64,000 bases of DNA from Minwuiaceae bacterium (GTDB taxonomy: Bacteria > Pseudomonadota > Alphaproteobacteria > Minwuiales > Minwuiaceae): contig JANQEE010000013.1 of NCBI GenBank assembly GCA_028278525.1, positions 248,001 through 312,000 of the forward strand, in the 5' to 3' direction. Shown here piece after piece: positions 39,093 to 47,248 of this stretch. Within the stretch, counting starts at the first letter, position 1. The number at the start of each line of letters is the position of its first letter. The notes under the pieces are model-generated. The model saw only the letters and a list, made by a program, of their open reading frames with translations. It made no database searches and was not told the origin of the DNA. The translations under genes were made by a program, and so were the position numbers.

Positions 39093-40082
39093 ATGCGTCA
39101 GCTAGTCCTGATTCTCGCCCTTATGATGTCTAGCTGCGCCCCGGCGGTATTCAATACTGAAGTAACCGAGTTTCGAACAGCTGTGGACCAAACCGTTGAT
39201 GTTGTGGCGCAGTATAGTGTTGCAGAAAAAGATGGTAGGCTAGCCGGTCTAGCAGCAGAAATTTCTAGAAAAGAACAACTGGTTCGATTCTCATTAGAAT
39301 GCCACTTGGAGAAAAAAGACCATCCAACCAGAGTACAATTTGACTCCCAAGACTGCCAACTTACAAGACAGAGCATCGATAGCAACCAGGTAGTTGATCA
39401 ACGCATCGAAATCCCTGTGATTGAACGTGGAGATGTTAGCAAACTAGTTTCGGCAATCGCATCATATGCGAAAGGACTAAACGATATTACGAGAACAACT
39501 GATAGCGTTTCGATCCTGGAAAACTTGGATAGCCTTCGCACTGGCATAAGAGACCTTGCACATGAGGTTGAAGAACCGGTTCCGGAATCTGCCCTCCGCT
39601 TCCCTAATGTATTAGTTGTATTGTTTCAAAAAATACTTCAATTGCACTTCAGCCAATTGCGCTATGACTATCTTTCAGAGGCCGTGAAGATTGCTGATCC
39701 TTGGATCACAAAAAACTTGAGTGCCCGTGCTTCCCAGCTAGATCAACTACACAATCGTGCGACCCGGCTGAGGTTCGATCAACTCGAGCTTCTATTGAAC
39801 GGCCTGAACGAAGAGCCGATTGAGTATCGCCGAGTAGAACTGTTGACCAGAGTGCTAAACGAAAAAGCAGCACTGGATAAATTGCTTCGGGGTGACCCGC
39901 CAAGCCTACTAATCAATGGATTGATAGAAGCTCATAACCGCCTTGCCAAAAGCATTGATGATCCAAGCAGCAGTGATCCCGGAAGTGACATCAGTAACAA
40001 AATAGCCTCATTCCAGGCGATAAGAAACTTTGCCAACGAGGTTAGAGAAATTCAATCTGCGTTGGCGGCGCTAAACAAATGA
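39093..40082 (+). CDS. Putative lipoprotein of unknown function, helix-rich (island gene 1)
   Basis: A 329-residue protein. The N-terminus MRQLVLILALMMSSC is a short lipoprotein signal with Cys15 as the acylation site; the -1 to -3 residues are acceptable though not ideal. The mature protein is mostly helical and charged, with coiled-coil-like stretches (about 195-250, NLSARASQLDQLHNRATRLR). No family recognised. G+C is low: 25 of 60 bases in the line at 39661. The start is ATG 39093 with AGGGGAAA upstream. Its TGA overlaps the next gene's ATG as ATGA, so translation is coupled. Confidence 0.75.
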   Translation: MRQLVLILALMMSSCAPAVFNTEVTEFRTAVDQTVDVVAQYSVAEKDGRLAGLAAEISRKEQLVRFSLECHLEKKDHPTRVQFDSQDCQLTRQSIDSNQVVDQRIEIPVIERGDVSKLVSAIASYAKGLNDITRTTDSVSILENLDSLRTGIRDLAHEVEEPVPESALRFPNVLVVLFQKILQLHFSQLRYDYLSEAVKIADPWITKNLSARASQLDQLHNRATRLRFDQLELLLNGLNEEPIEYRRVELLTRVLNEKAALDKLLRGDPPSLLINGLIEAHNRLAKSIDDPSSSDPGSDISNKIASFQAIRNFANEVREIQSALAALNK

Positions 40083-40747
40083 CCACAATTCTTGACCAAA
40101 AAAAGCAAATCGCCGAAATACAATCGATTGAAGTACAAACCTCGAATGCACAAGGAGCTGCTGCTATAGAGGTGTCAAAACTTCGGATAGAGAAAGCAAA
40201 AATTGTCGCAACGTTAGCCGGGATTCTACTCAGTTTCGCAATTGGGTTAGCCACATGGCATGTGGAGCAAGAGAAGCAACGAAAATTTGAGGTGAACAGC
40301 GCGCTAGTCAAGCTTCTTGAAAAACTCTCAAGGACCGAGACCCCAAATGAGCAACAAATAGCCGCAGCAGCGATGCCTCTCTACGGCCAACAGTCAACAA
40401 ATATTTTGATCGCAAGTTTGAGGATAGTAGATGAGGCTGAGGTACTTAGGGAAGTACAGTGGTCGTTAGGCGTCGTTTCCAAGGAGTCAGAGCAAAGTCG
40501 AACAAGCGTATTGAGACAACTCCTGTTTGCAGCGAAAGAAATTGTAAAGCTTCCATCAACTTCTCAACATAAAGGTATGACGGCTCATTTAAATGCCTAT
40601 CTCGATACAATCGAACTTGTTTACGCAGTATGGAACCCAAACTGGCGAGAAGAAGAGATCTTGGACCGTCCCGTCGGCCGAGAACTTAGCAGGTTATGCG
40701 AGGTGCTTGGTAGCGAGAATAGTAGAGAGAGTCTTTGTGGCGCATAG
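40079..40747 (+). CDS. Membrane-anchored coiled-coil protein of unknown function (island gene 2)
   Basis: A 222-residue protein. About 1-41 is an N-terminal amphipathic/coiled-coil segment, 42-60 one hydrophobic helix (IVATLAGILLSFAIGLATW), and 62-222 a helical domain rich in Leu, Gln and Glu with no signature I know. Topology is likely N-in with the large domain outside, or the reverse. ATG 40079 overlaps the lipoprotein stop by four bases. It is followed by the secreted-protein gene after 2 bases. The tight packing marks the three as one transcription unit. Confidence 0.75.
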   Translation: MTTILDQKKQIAEIQSIEVQTSNAQGAAAIEVSKLRIEKAKIVATLAGILLSFAIGLATWHVEQEKQRKFEVNSALVKLLEKLSRTETPNEQQIAAAAMPLYGQQSTNILIASLRIVDEAEVLREVQWSLGVVSKESEQSRTSVLRQLLFAAKEIVKLPSTSQHKGMTAHLNAYLDTIELVYAVWNPNWREEEILDRPVGRELSRLCEVLGSENSRESLCGA

Positions 40748-40749
40748 AT

Positions 40750-41790
40750 ATGATTTTTCGCGGAATTTTCTGCCCGATCACTGTGGCACTAAGCTTGACG
40801 CTTTCCTTTTCCCCTGTTTGTTGGGCAAAAGACGATACAGCAGTAGTCGATCCTGGTTTCGAGAGCGAGCACATAAACGTAGGCGGAGCGCTGACCAAGG
40901 CTATCACATTCACAGATAAGTTCGTTGACACGCTCGACAACGTATCTCAATCAAGCATGGCAATTGTTTATGAAAACAGAGAAGCAATAAAGCACCAGAT
41001 AAAAACAAAAATAGATATCGATGACGATAAAGAGGCAAAAAGACTCTTAGAAAATGGCATCTCTATTGTTGCAAAGATTGAGACCTTTTGGGAGGATATC
41101 GATGAACCAAAAATTACAGCAAATATTTATGATCTAAAATCTCAATCTTACAAGAAAATCCTCACATGGGATAAGCGTTTTGAGAGAGGAAATTCAACCA
41201 TCCTCAAAAAGCGTGCGGAAAATCTTGCTCATTGGATTGGTTCCTTGCTACCTCACACGAAATATGAGCGCAGGATGAGGGTATGCATTAATATGATAGG
41301 GTCGCCGCCGGATGGATTTCTAACGAAGAATAAAGACAGAATATTGGAGTCCTTTTTTAGTGAATTTGGTGATTTTTGGGAAAAAATTGAGCCAGAAAAA
41401 GAAGGTTTAACAGTGTTAATCCCCAACAAAGAAGAAGTTGAAAAATGCAGCAGAAAATCATTTGATCGCGATAAAGTAGAATATTTGACAAGCATTAACC
41501 TCCATGAATTAAGGGGAAGTCGCGTACAATTGACAATAACTGTTACAAAAAGGGGAAGATACTTCGTAGGGTTCGGAAAACCAGCAGAAAAAGTAGTCTT
41601 TCCGAAAGTGCGAATAGCTGATGGGAAGTGGAAATCAGACGCGGGTCTCAAAAATCTCATTCGCTGGATTGCCAAGTGTTTTCATGCCGGTTTTCAAGAA
41701 AACGTGGTTCGAGTAGGGGTTGGCAATTTCGCTGAAGTGGCTAGGTCCATAGCGGAATATGGCGGTGTTTGCAGTGTAAGCTCCGCCTAA
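40750..41790 (+). CDS. Secreted protein of unknown function (island gene 3)
   Basis: A 346-residue protein. A signal peptide covers about 1-27 (GIFCPITVALSLTLSFSPVCWA). The mature part has an N-terminal helical, charged region (about 45-160) and a C-terminal part with predicted strands around GSRVQLTITVTKRGRYFVGFG and four cysteines. No family recognised. I chose ATG 40750, two bases after the upstream stop; a TTG at 40735 inside the upstream gene is unlikely. The line at 41041 has only 23 of 60 G+C. All three island proteins appear to face the envelope. Confidence 0.75.
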   Translation: MIFRGIFCPITVALSLTLSFSPVCWAKDDTAVVDPGFESEHINVGGALTKAITFTDKFVDTLDNVSQSSMAIVYENREAIKHQIKTKIDIDDDKEAKRLLENGISIVAKIETFWEDIDEPKITANIYDLKSQSYKKILTWDKRFERGNSTILKKRAENLAHWIGSLLPHTKYERRMRVCINMIGSPPDGFLTKNKDRILESFFSEFGDFWEKIEPEKEGLTVLIPNKEEVEKCSRKSFDRDKVEYLTSINLHELRGSRVQLTITVTKRGRYFVGFGKPAEKVVFPKVRIADGKWKSDAGLKNLIRWIAKCFHAGFQENVVRVGVGNFAEVARSIAEYGGVCSVSSA

Positions 41791-41917
41791 AGAGTTTGCC
41801 GTTGGGATGTAGTTGCCCTGCCGCAGCTTTTGTGGGGGCAAGCGCCACTATATCTAGGTTGGAGGGTTTAGGCTGCGTGGTCACGCTCGCTCTCCTCAGT
41901 CCTTTCTTACACTATCT

Positions 41918-41935
41918 GTATTAGTGCGCCGGCGG
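41918..41935 (+). repeat. Imperfect 18-bp direct repeat, right copy (island boundary candidate)
   Basis: Matches 38865-38882 at 15 of 18 positions. GC-rich DNA resumes directly after it. Confidence 0.4.
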
Positions 41936-42001
41936 TTGTCTTGGCCTACGCCTATGAATTTTGCTCAACACTACCGCTTTCGCCCGCCGGTCCGACGACG
42001 C

Positions 42002-42772
42002 TTAGTTCGGCCCGATGGTCACCCCGCCGTCGACCACGATGGTCTGCCCGGTGATCCACGACCCGGCGCGCGAGGCCAGCATCACCGCCGCGCCGGCCAG
42101 ATCCTCCGGCTCGCCCAGCCGGCGGAGCGGGGTGGACGCCTTGCGCCGCTCGGCCCGTTCCTGGTCTTCCCACAGCGCCCGGGCGAAGTCGGTCTTCACT
42201 AGGCCCGGCGCGATGCAGTTGACCCGGATGTTGTCCGGCCCGAACTCGACCGCCAGGTTGCGGGCGATCTGCATGTCGGCGGCCTTGGAGATGGCGTAGG
42301 CGCCGAGGTCGGCGCTGCCCTTCAGTCCGCCGATGGAGGAAACGATGATGATCGCGCCGTCTTTGCGCTCGCGCATCTCGGGGATCACCATCTGCGCCGC
42401 CCAGGAATTGGACTGGATGTTGCAGGTCATCACCTTCTCGAACGCCGAGTCCGGGATCTCCAGGCTGGAGCCGAAATGCGGGTTGACGGCGGCGTTGCAG
42501 ACCAGCACGTCGATCCGGCCCCATTCCGCCCGCGTCCGGTCCATCAGGTTTTGAAGCTGCTCCTTATAGGAGATGTTGCAGGCGACCGGGATCGCCTCGC
42601 CGCCGGCCGCGACGATGGCGCCCGCAACTTCGGCGCAGGCGTCTTCCTTGCGGCTGGAGACCACCACCTTGGCGCCGTGCGCCGCATAGGCCTCGGCGAT
42701 CGCCTTGCCGATGCCCTTGGTCGCGCCGGTGATTACCGCGACCTTGCCGGTCAGATCGAACAGGTTCTGCAT
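42002..42772 (-). CDS. Short-chain dehydrogenase/reductase (classical SDR)
   Basis: A 256-residue classical SDR. The cofactor loop TGATKGIGKA is at about 15-24, NAAVNP follows the NNAG position with an altered second residue (CNAAV), and the catalytic Ser (VSSIGG), Tyr and Lys (YAISK, about 155-159) are in place. The C-terminus APGLVKTDF...DLAGAAVMLAS...GQTIVVDGG is typical of ketoacyl reductase-like SDRs. The start is ATG 42772 with GGAGAG upstream. It lies 32 bp downstream of the APH-like gene on the same strand. Confidence 0.9.
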   Translation of the reverse strand: MQNLFDLTGKVAVITGATKGIGKAIAEAYAAHGAKVVVSSRKEDACAEVAGAIVAAGGEAIPVACNISYKEQLQNLMDRTRAEWGRIDVLVCNAAVNPHFGSSLEIPDSAFEKVMTCNIQSNSWAAQMVIPEMRERKDGAIIIVSSIGGLKGSADLGAYAISKAADMQIARNLAVEFGPDNIRVNCIAPGLVKTDFARALWEDQERAERRKASTPLRRLGEPEDLAGAAVMLASRAGSWITGQTIVVDGGVTIGPN

Positions 42773-42804
42773 TGAACTCTCCGTTGTGTCGGTAATGGTG
42801 TCTC

Positions 42805-43848
42805 TCAGCGGTCGACCAGCGCCCAGGCCCAGCCGGCGCGGGCGCGGCAGAAGCCCTCGAACTGTTTCGACCGGTCGGAACTGGCGTTGCCGTCCAGCCC
42901 GCGCTTGTAGACGCCCTGCACGATGGCGGCGGAGCGGAACAGCGAGAACACCAGGTAGAAGTTCCAGTTCTCGATGCCGTCCCGGCCGCTCAACGCGCAA
43001 TAGCGGTCGAGGAACTGCTGCTCGCTCGGCAGGCCCATCGCCGCCAGGTCCTGGCCGCGGAAGCTGTCGCCGGTGCCGGTCGCCGAGTGGTAGCCCATGC
43101 AGCAATAGGCGACGTCGGCCAGCGGATGGCCGAGGGTCGAAAGCTCCCAGTCCAGCACCGCGGCGATGCGCGGCTCGGTCGGGTGCAACACGCAATTGCC
43201 GATCCGGTAGTCGCCGTGCACGACAGTGGTCTGGTCGGAATCCGGGATGTTGGCCGGCAGCCATTCCATCAGCGCCTCCATCTCCGGGATGTCCTCGGTC
43301 TGGGAGGCAACGTACTGCTTGGTCCAGCGGCCGATCTGGCGGGTGTAGTAGTTACCGGCCCGGCCGAAGTCGCCAAGGCCCACGGCTTCGTAGTCGACGC
43401 CGTGCAGCTTGGCCAGCACCTCGATGAAATGGTCGTAGAGCGCACGCCGCTCGTCGGCCGAGAACGACGGCAACAGCGGGTCGATCAGCACCCGGCCCTC
43501 GACCATCTCCATCACGTAGAAGGCGGTGCCGATCACGCCGTCGTCCTGACACAGGATGTGGGTGCGCGGCACCGGCACGCCGCTCTCCGCCAGCGCGGTC
43601 ATCACCCGGTATTCGCGGTCGACCTGGTGCGCCGACGGCAGCAGGTCGCCCGGCGGCTTCTTGCGCAGCACATAGCGCCGGCCGTTCGATGTCAGGTGGA
43701 AGGTCGGGTTCGATTGGCCGCCCTCGAACTGGCCGACCTGCAACGTGCCCTCGAAGCCGTCGAGGTTCGCCGCGAGGTAGCGCGCCAACGCCGCCTCGTC
43801 GAAGCGGTGCGCCTCCCGAACCGCTGTGATCTCCACGTCGCTTGTCAT
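42805..43848 (-). CDS. APH-fold phosphotransferase (ACAD10/11 N-domain-like)
   Basis: A 347-residue aminoglycoside-phosphotransferase-fold kinase. GGQSNPTFHL forms the glycine loop (about 42-51), YVLRKKPPG the ATP-binding Lys strand, and VVHGDYRIGNCVLHP the Brenner catalytic loop with the essential Asp (about 216), followed by AVLDWELSTLGHPLAD. This is the subgroup found as the N-domain of ACAD10/11, thought to phosphorylate hydroxyacyl-CoA for dehydration by a partner. Here no ACAD domain is fused; the SDR downstream and the acyl-CoA genes nearby fit hydroxyacyl metabolism. Confidence 0.88.
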   Translation of the reverse strand: MTSDVEITAVREAHRFDEAALARYLAANLDGFEGTLQVGQFEGGQSNPTFHLTSNGRRYVLRKKPPGDLLPSAHQVDREYRVMTALAESGVPVPRTHILCQDDGVIGTAFYVMEMVEGRVLIDPLLPSFSADERRALYDHFIEVLAKLHGVDYEAVGLGDFGRAGNYYTRQIGRWTKQYVASQTEDIPEMEALMEWLPANIPDSDQTTVVHGDYRIGNCVLHPTEPRIAAVLDWELSTLGHPLADVAYCCMGYHSATGTGDSFRGQDLAAMGLPSEQQFLDRYCALSGRDGIENWNFYLVFSLFRSAAIVQGVYKRGLDGNASSDRSKQFEGFCRARAGWAWALVDR

Positions 43849-43949
43849 CCCTCCCCCTTACCGTTTCGTCCCGTTGCGGGCATCATAGCTGTCGTGCCGC
43901 CGTCTGCGCTATCATGCCCCCAACGACACGCTGGAGCGAGTAGCCGACC

Positions 43950-45089
43950 ATGACTTTTCCCCTGCCATCCGCCGACCCCGTCGACCTGGGCCTGAGCCCG
44001 GCGGCGATCGACCGACTGACCGGCCTGATCGGCCGACACATTGCCGACGGCCGCTATCCCGGCGCGCAGGTGGCGATCGCCCGACACGGCAAGCTCGCGT
44101 TCAACGCGACCTTCGGCGACGCCCGTTTGGAACCGTCGCCCGCACCTGCCGGCGACGACACACTCTGGCTGCTCTACTCGAATACCAAGGTGATCACCGC
44201 CGCCGCGATCTGGATCCTGGTCGAGCAGGGCGCGCTCGGCTACACCGACCGCATCGCCGACCACGTGCCGGGCTTCGAAAAGAACGGCAAGGGCGAGATC
44301 ACCCTGTTCCAGCTTCTCACCCACCAGGCCGGCTTCCCCGAGGCCAATATCCCCATGGCCGCCTGGGAAGACCACGGCCTGCTGCGCGAGGTGGTCTGCA
44401 AGTTCTCGCTGCATTGGGAGCCGGGCAGCCGCATCGCCTACCACGCGCTTTCGGCCCATTGGGCCGCCGCGGTGCTGATCGAGGCGATTACCGGCGAAGA
44501 CTTCCGTGACTTCATCCGCCGCGCGGTGATCGAGCCGCTCGGCCTCGGCAACGAAATGTTCGTCGGCCTGCCGGCGGAGCGGCACGACCGCGCCGTCGAC
44601 ATGCACGAACCGGCGGAGGACGGCAGCAGCCAGGTGCGGATGGAATTGAACAACACCGCCGGGTTCCGCGCGGCCGGCATGCCGGGCGGCGGCGGGTACG
44701 CGACCGCTCGGGCGATGGCGGCGCTGTATCAGATGATGCTGGCGGGCGGCACGCTGAACGGCACCCGCCTGGTCTCGCCCCGCACCATCGCCTACGTCAC
44801 CCGCAACCATACCGGCGATCGGGTCGACGAGGTGATGGGCATGCCGATGCATCGCGGCATCGGCCCGCATGTGCGCGGTTTCACGCCGAACATCCGCGGC
44901 CTCGGCGCGCTGGCCTCGCCCACGACCTACGGCCACGGCGGCGTCGGCTCGTCCTATTGCTGGGCCGATCCGGACTCCGGCGTCTCGTTCGCCTACATCA
45001 CCAACAGCAAGCAGCCGGAACCCTGGCACAGCCAGCGCATGGACGCGGTCAGCAACTGCGTCCACGCCGCCATCGACGCTGTCGACTAG
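43950..45089 (+). CDS. Serine hydrolase of the beta-lactamase/EstB family
   Basis: A 379-residue penicillin-binding-protein-fold hydrolase without signal peptide. The SxxK motif is Ser77-Asn-Thr-Lys80 in LYSNTKV, the Y-x-x element is Tyr164 in AYHALS, and a GHGGVGS stretch near 328 replaces the third KTG-type motif. This combination is that of class VIII-like esterases (EstB), which cleave small esters rather than beta-lactams. The start is ATG 43950. Its TAG overlaps the stop of the convergent aminotransferase gene by four bases (CTAG). Confidence 0.85.
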   Translation: MTFPLPSADPVDLGLSPAAIDRLTGLIGRHIADGRYPGAQVAIARHGKLAFNATFGDARLEPSPAPAGDDTLWLLYSNTKVITAAAIWILVEQGALGYTDRIADHVPGFEKNGKGEITLFQLLTHQAGFPEANIPMAAWEDHGLLREVVCKFSLHWEPGSRIAYHALSAHWAAAVLIEAITGEDFRDFIRRAVIEPLGLGNEMFVGLPAERHDRAVDMHEPAEDGSSQVRMELNNTAGFRAAGMPGGGGYATARAMAALYQMMLAGGTLNGTRLVSPRTIAYVTRNHTGDRVDEVMGMPMHRGIGPHVRGFTPNIRGLGALASPTTYGHGGVGSSYCWADPDSGVSFAYITNSKQPEPWHSQRMDAVSNCVHAAIDAVD

Positions 45090-46324
45090 GCGGCGTCTTT
45101 CCGCGCGGCAGCCAATTCCAAAGAGGCGCAGAACACGTCCATCGCGTACTCGATCTCGTCGACCGACGGCATGGTCGGCGCCAGCCGGATGTTTCGGTCG
45201 CGCGGGTCGCGGCCGTAGGGGAACGTCGCCCCGGCCGGCGTCAGCTTCACCCCGGCCTCGCCGGCCAGCCGCACCGTCTCGGCGGCGCAGCCGTCGACCA
45301 CGTCGACGCTGACGAAATAGCCGCCTTTCGGTTTGGTCCAGGTCGCCAGGTCCTTGCCGGCCAGATTGCGGGTCAGCGCCGCGTCGACCGCCGCGAATTT
45401 CGGCGCGATGATCGCCGCCTGCCGGTCCATCTGCGCCCTCAGGCCGTCCAGGTCACGGAAATAGCGGACATGGCGAAGCTGGTTGATCTTGTCCGGCCCG
45501 ATGGTGGCGATCGCCATCTTGCGCGTCGCGTCCGCGATGGTCTCGGCTGAGCCCGCCAGCACCGCGACGCCCGATCCGGCGAAAGTGACCTTCGAGGTGG
45601 AGCCGAACAGGATCGGCCGGTCCGGGCAGCCGGCCGCCTTGCAGGTCTCCAGGACATTCTTCACCGTCGCCGGTCCGTCGCCCAGGTGGTGGAAGGCATA
45701 GGCGTTGTCCCAGAAGATCCGAAAATCCGGCGCCGCCGGCCGCATCGCCGCCAACCGGTCGACAACCTCATCCGAATAAACGATGCCCGTCGGGTTGGAA
45801 TATTTCGGCACGCACCAGATGCCTTTGACGGCCGGGTCGTCCGCGACCAGCGCTTCCACGGCCGCCATGTCCGGCCCGTCGTCCTGCATCTCGACCGCGA
45901 TCATCTCGATCCCCAGCCGTTCGCAGACGGCAAAATGGCGGTCGTAGCCGGGCACCGGGCAGAGGAACTTGACCGTGCCCTGATCTTTCCACGGCCCCTC
46001 GCCGCCCGGCAGGCCGAACAACACCGCGCCGACCACGGCGTCGTACATCAGGTTCAGGCTGGAATTGCCGCCGACGACGATCTCTTCCGGCTTGACCTCC
46101 ATGAACGCGGCGAAGAAGTCCTTCGCCTCCGGAATGCCGGTGCCCAGGCCGTAGTTGCGGTAGTCGGTGCCGTCCGCCCCGGCGCACTCTCCGGGACCGA
46201 CAACGGTCAGCATCGCATCGCTCAGGTCGAGCTGTTCCGGGGCGGGCTTGCCCCGGGTCATGTCGATCTGCCGATTGCGGCGCTTCAGATCGTCGAAGCG
46301 GGTTTCCAGCTTCTGCCTGTCCAT
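45086..46324 (-). CDS. Aspartate aminotransferase, class Ic (PF12897-type)
   Basis: A 412-residue fold-type I aminotransferase. MTRGKPAPEQLDLS near residue 22, DYRNYGLGTGIPEAK and the Schiff-base Lys (about 244) in GSTSKVTFAGSG are hallmarks of the aspartate aminotransferase subgroup Ic described from Corynebacterium, which is only distantly related to AspC. WDNAYAFHHL holds the pyridine-N Asp. It is convergent and overlapping with the upstream EstB-like gene and lies 21 bp from the crotonase gene start-side on the same strand. Aspartate or kynurenine as donor is possible. Confidence 0.85.
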   Translation of the reverse strand: MDRQKLETRFDDLKRRNRQIDMTRGKPAPEQLDLSDAMLTVVGPGECAGADGTDYRNYGLGTGIPEAKDFFAAFMEVKPEEIVVGGNSSLNLMYDAVVGAVLFGLPGGEGPWKDQGTVKFLCPVPGYDRHFAVCERLGIEMIAVEMQDDGPDMAAVEALVADDPAVKGIWCVPKYSNPTGIVYSDEVVDRLAAMRPAAPDFRIFWDNAYAFHHLGDGPATVKNVLETCKAAGCPDRPILFGSTSKVTFAGSGVAVLAGSAETIADATRKMAIATIGPDKINQLRHVRYFRDLDGLRAQMDRQAAIIAPKFAAVDAALTRNLAGKDLATWTKPKGGYFVSVDVVDGCAAETVRLAGEAGVKLTPAGATFPYGRDPRDRNIRLAPTMPSVDEIEYAMDVFCASLELAAARKDAA

Positions 46325-46345
46325 TCCCGGCCTCCTTTCCGCGGA

Positions 46346-47146
46346 TCAGCGCCCCTTGAATTCCGGGGTGCGCTTCTCGAAGAACGCCGCCATCGCCTCG
46401 GCGTGGTCCTCGGTCTGGTGCGCCATCGCCTGGAACGCCGCCGACATCTGCAACAGCGTGTCGAGGCGGACATGCTGGCCCTCGCGCAGCAGCCGCTTGC
46501 CGAGGCGGAGCGAGTGCGGCGGGTTGGCGGCGATACGCTCGGCCAGCGCCATGGCTTCGGGCAGCAACTGATCGGCGGATACGACCTTCGACACCAGGCC
46601 GCAGGCCAGCGCCTCCTCGGCCCCGATCACATCGCCGGTGAAGGTCATTTCCGCCGCCTTCGACATGCCGACCACGCGCGGCAGCAGCCAGGCGCCGCCG
46701 TCGCCGGGAATGATGCCGAGCCGGGCGAAGCTCTCGGCGAACTTGGCATGCTCCGAGGCGATGCGGATGTCGCACATGCAGGTCAGGTCGCAGCCGGCGC
46801 CGATGGCCGCGCCGTTGACCGCGGCGATGGTCGGCACTTCCAGGTCGTAAAGCGCCATCGGAATCCGCTGGATGCCGTTCAGGTAGCGCCCGCGCACGTC
46901 CATCAGGCTGCCTTCCGCGATGCCGGTCCGCTCGCGCATATGCTTGACGTTGCCGCCGGCGCAGAACGACTTGCCGGCGCCAGTCAGGACGACGGCCCTG
47001 ACACTCATGTCGGCGTTGATCCGCGCGCAGACGTCGACGAATTCCTGGAACTGCTCGTTAAACGACAGCGCGTTGCGGTCGTCCGGCCGATTCATGGTCA
47101 CGGTCACCACGTGGCCGGTCTGTTCGTACAAAAGAAAGTCACTCAT
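46346..47146 (-). CDS. Crotonase family protein (PaaG-like isomerase/hydratase)
   Basis: A 266-residue crotonase. FCAGGNVKHM and AAIGAGCDLTCMCDIRIA form the CoA/oxyanion region. Where enoyl-CoA hydratase has two catalytic glutamates, this protein has Asp (AGCDL) and a Phe-type residue in FAESFARLGIIPGDGGAWLLPR. That segment resembles the PaaG subgroup (FxxxFxxxGLxPDxGGSWLLPR), which shifts double bonds or ring-opens epoxides. The start is ATG 47146. It shares direction with the aminotransferase gene and is divergent from the CoA-transferase gene. Confidence 0.85.
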   Translation of the reverse strand: MSDFLLYEQTGHVVTVTMNRPDDRNALSFNEQFQEFVDVCARINADMSVRAVVLTGAGKSFCAGGNVKHMRERTGIAEGSLMDVRGRYLNGIQRIPMALYDLEVPTIAAVNGAAIGAGCDLTCMCDIRIASEHAKFAESFARLGIIPGDGGAWLLPRVVGMSKAAEMTFTGDVIGAEEALACGLVSKVVSADQLLPEAMALAERIAANPPHSLRLGKRLLREGQHVRLDTLLQMSAAFQAMAHQTEDHAEAMAAFFEKRTPEFKGR

Positions 47147-47248
47147 GTTCGGATTCCTCCCGCGCGCAGCATACCGCCGAGGGCCCGGCGACTTCCACGC
47201 CGCTATCGGGTATTTTTAATCAGAGTAGTACGCAGGGAGGAATCAACA

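Noticed and set aside
38894-39094. A 66-codon minus-strand frame at the edge of the low-G+C island
   Set aside because: No ribosome site, no motif, and it overlaps the start of the island lipoprotein gene.
39093-41790. The low-G+C cassette as a phage-defence or toxin-antitoxin system
   Set aside because: All three products carry lipoprotein, membrane or signal sequences and none shows nuclease, ATPase, TIR or toxin-like motifs. Envelope function is the safer reading.
45686-47248. A long + strand open frame that runs into the CoA-transferase gene
   Set aside because: Upstream of ATG 47249 it is antisense to the aminotransferase and crotonase genes. The family N-terminus and a GGGAGGA site fix the true start at 47249.
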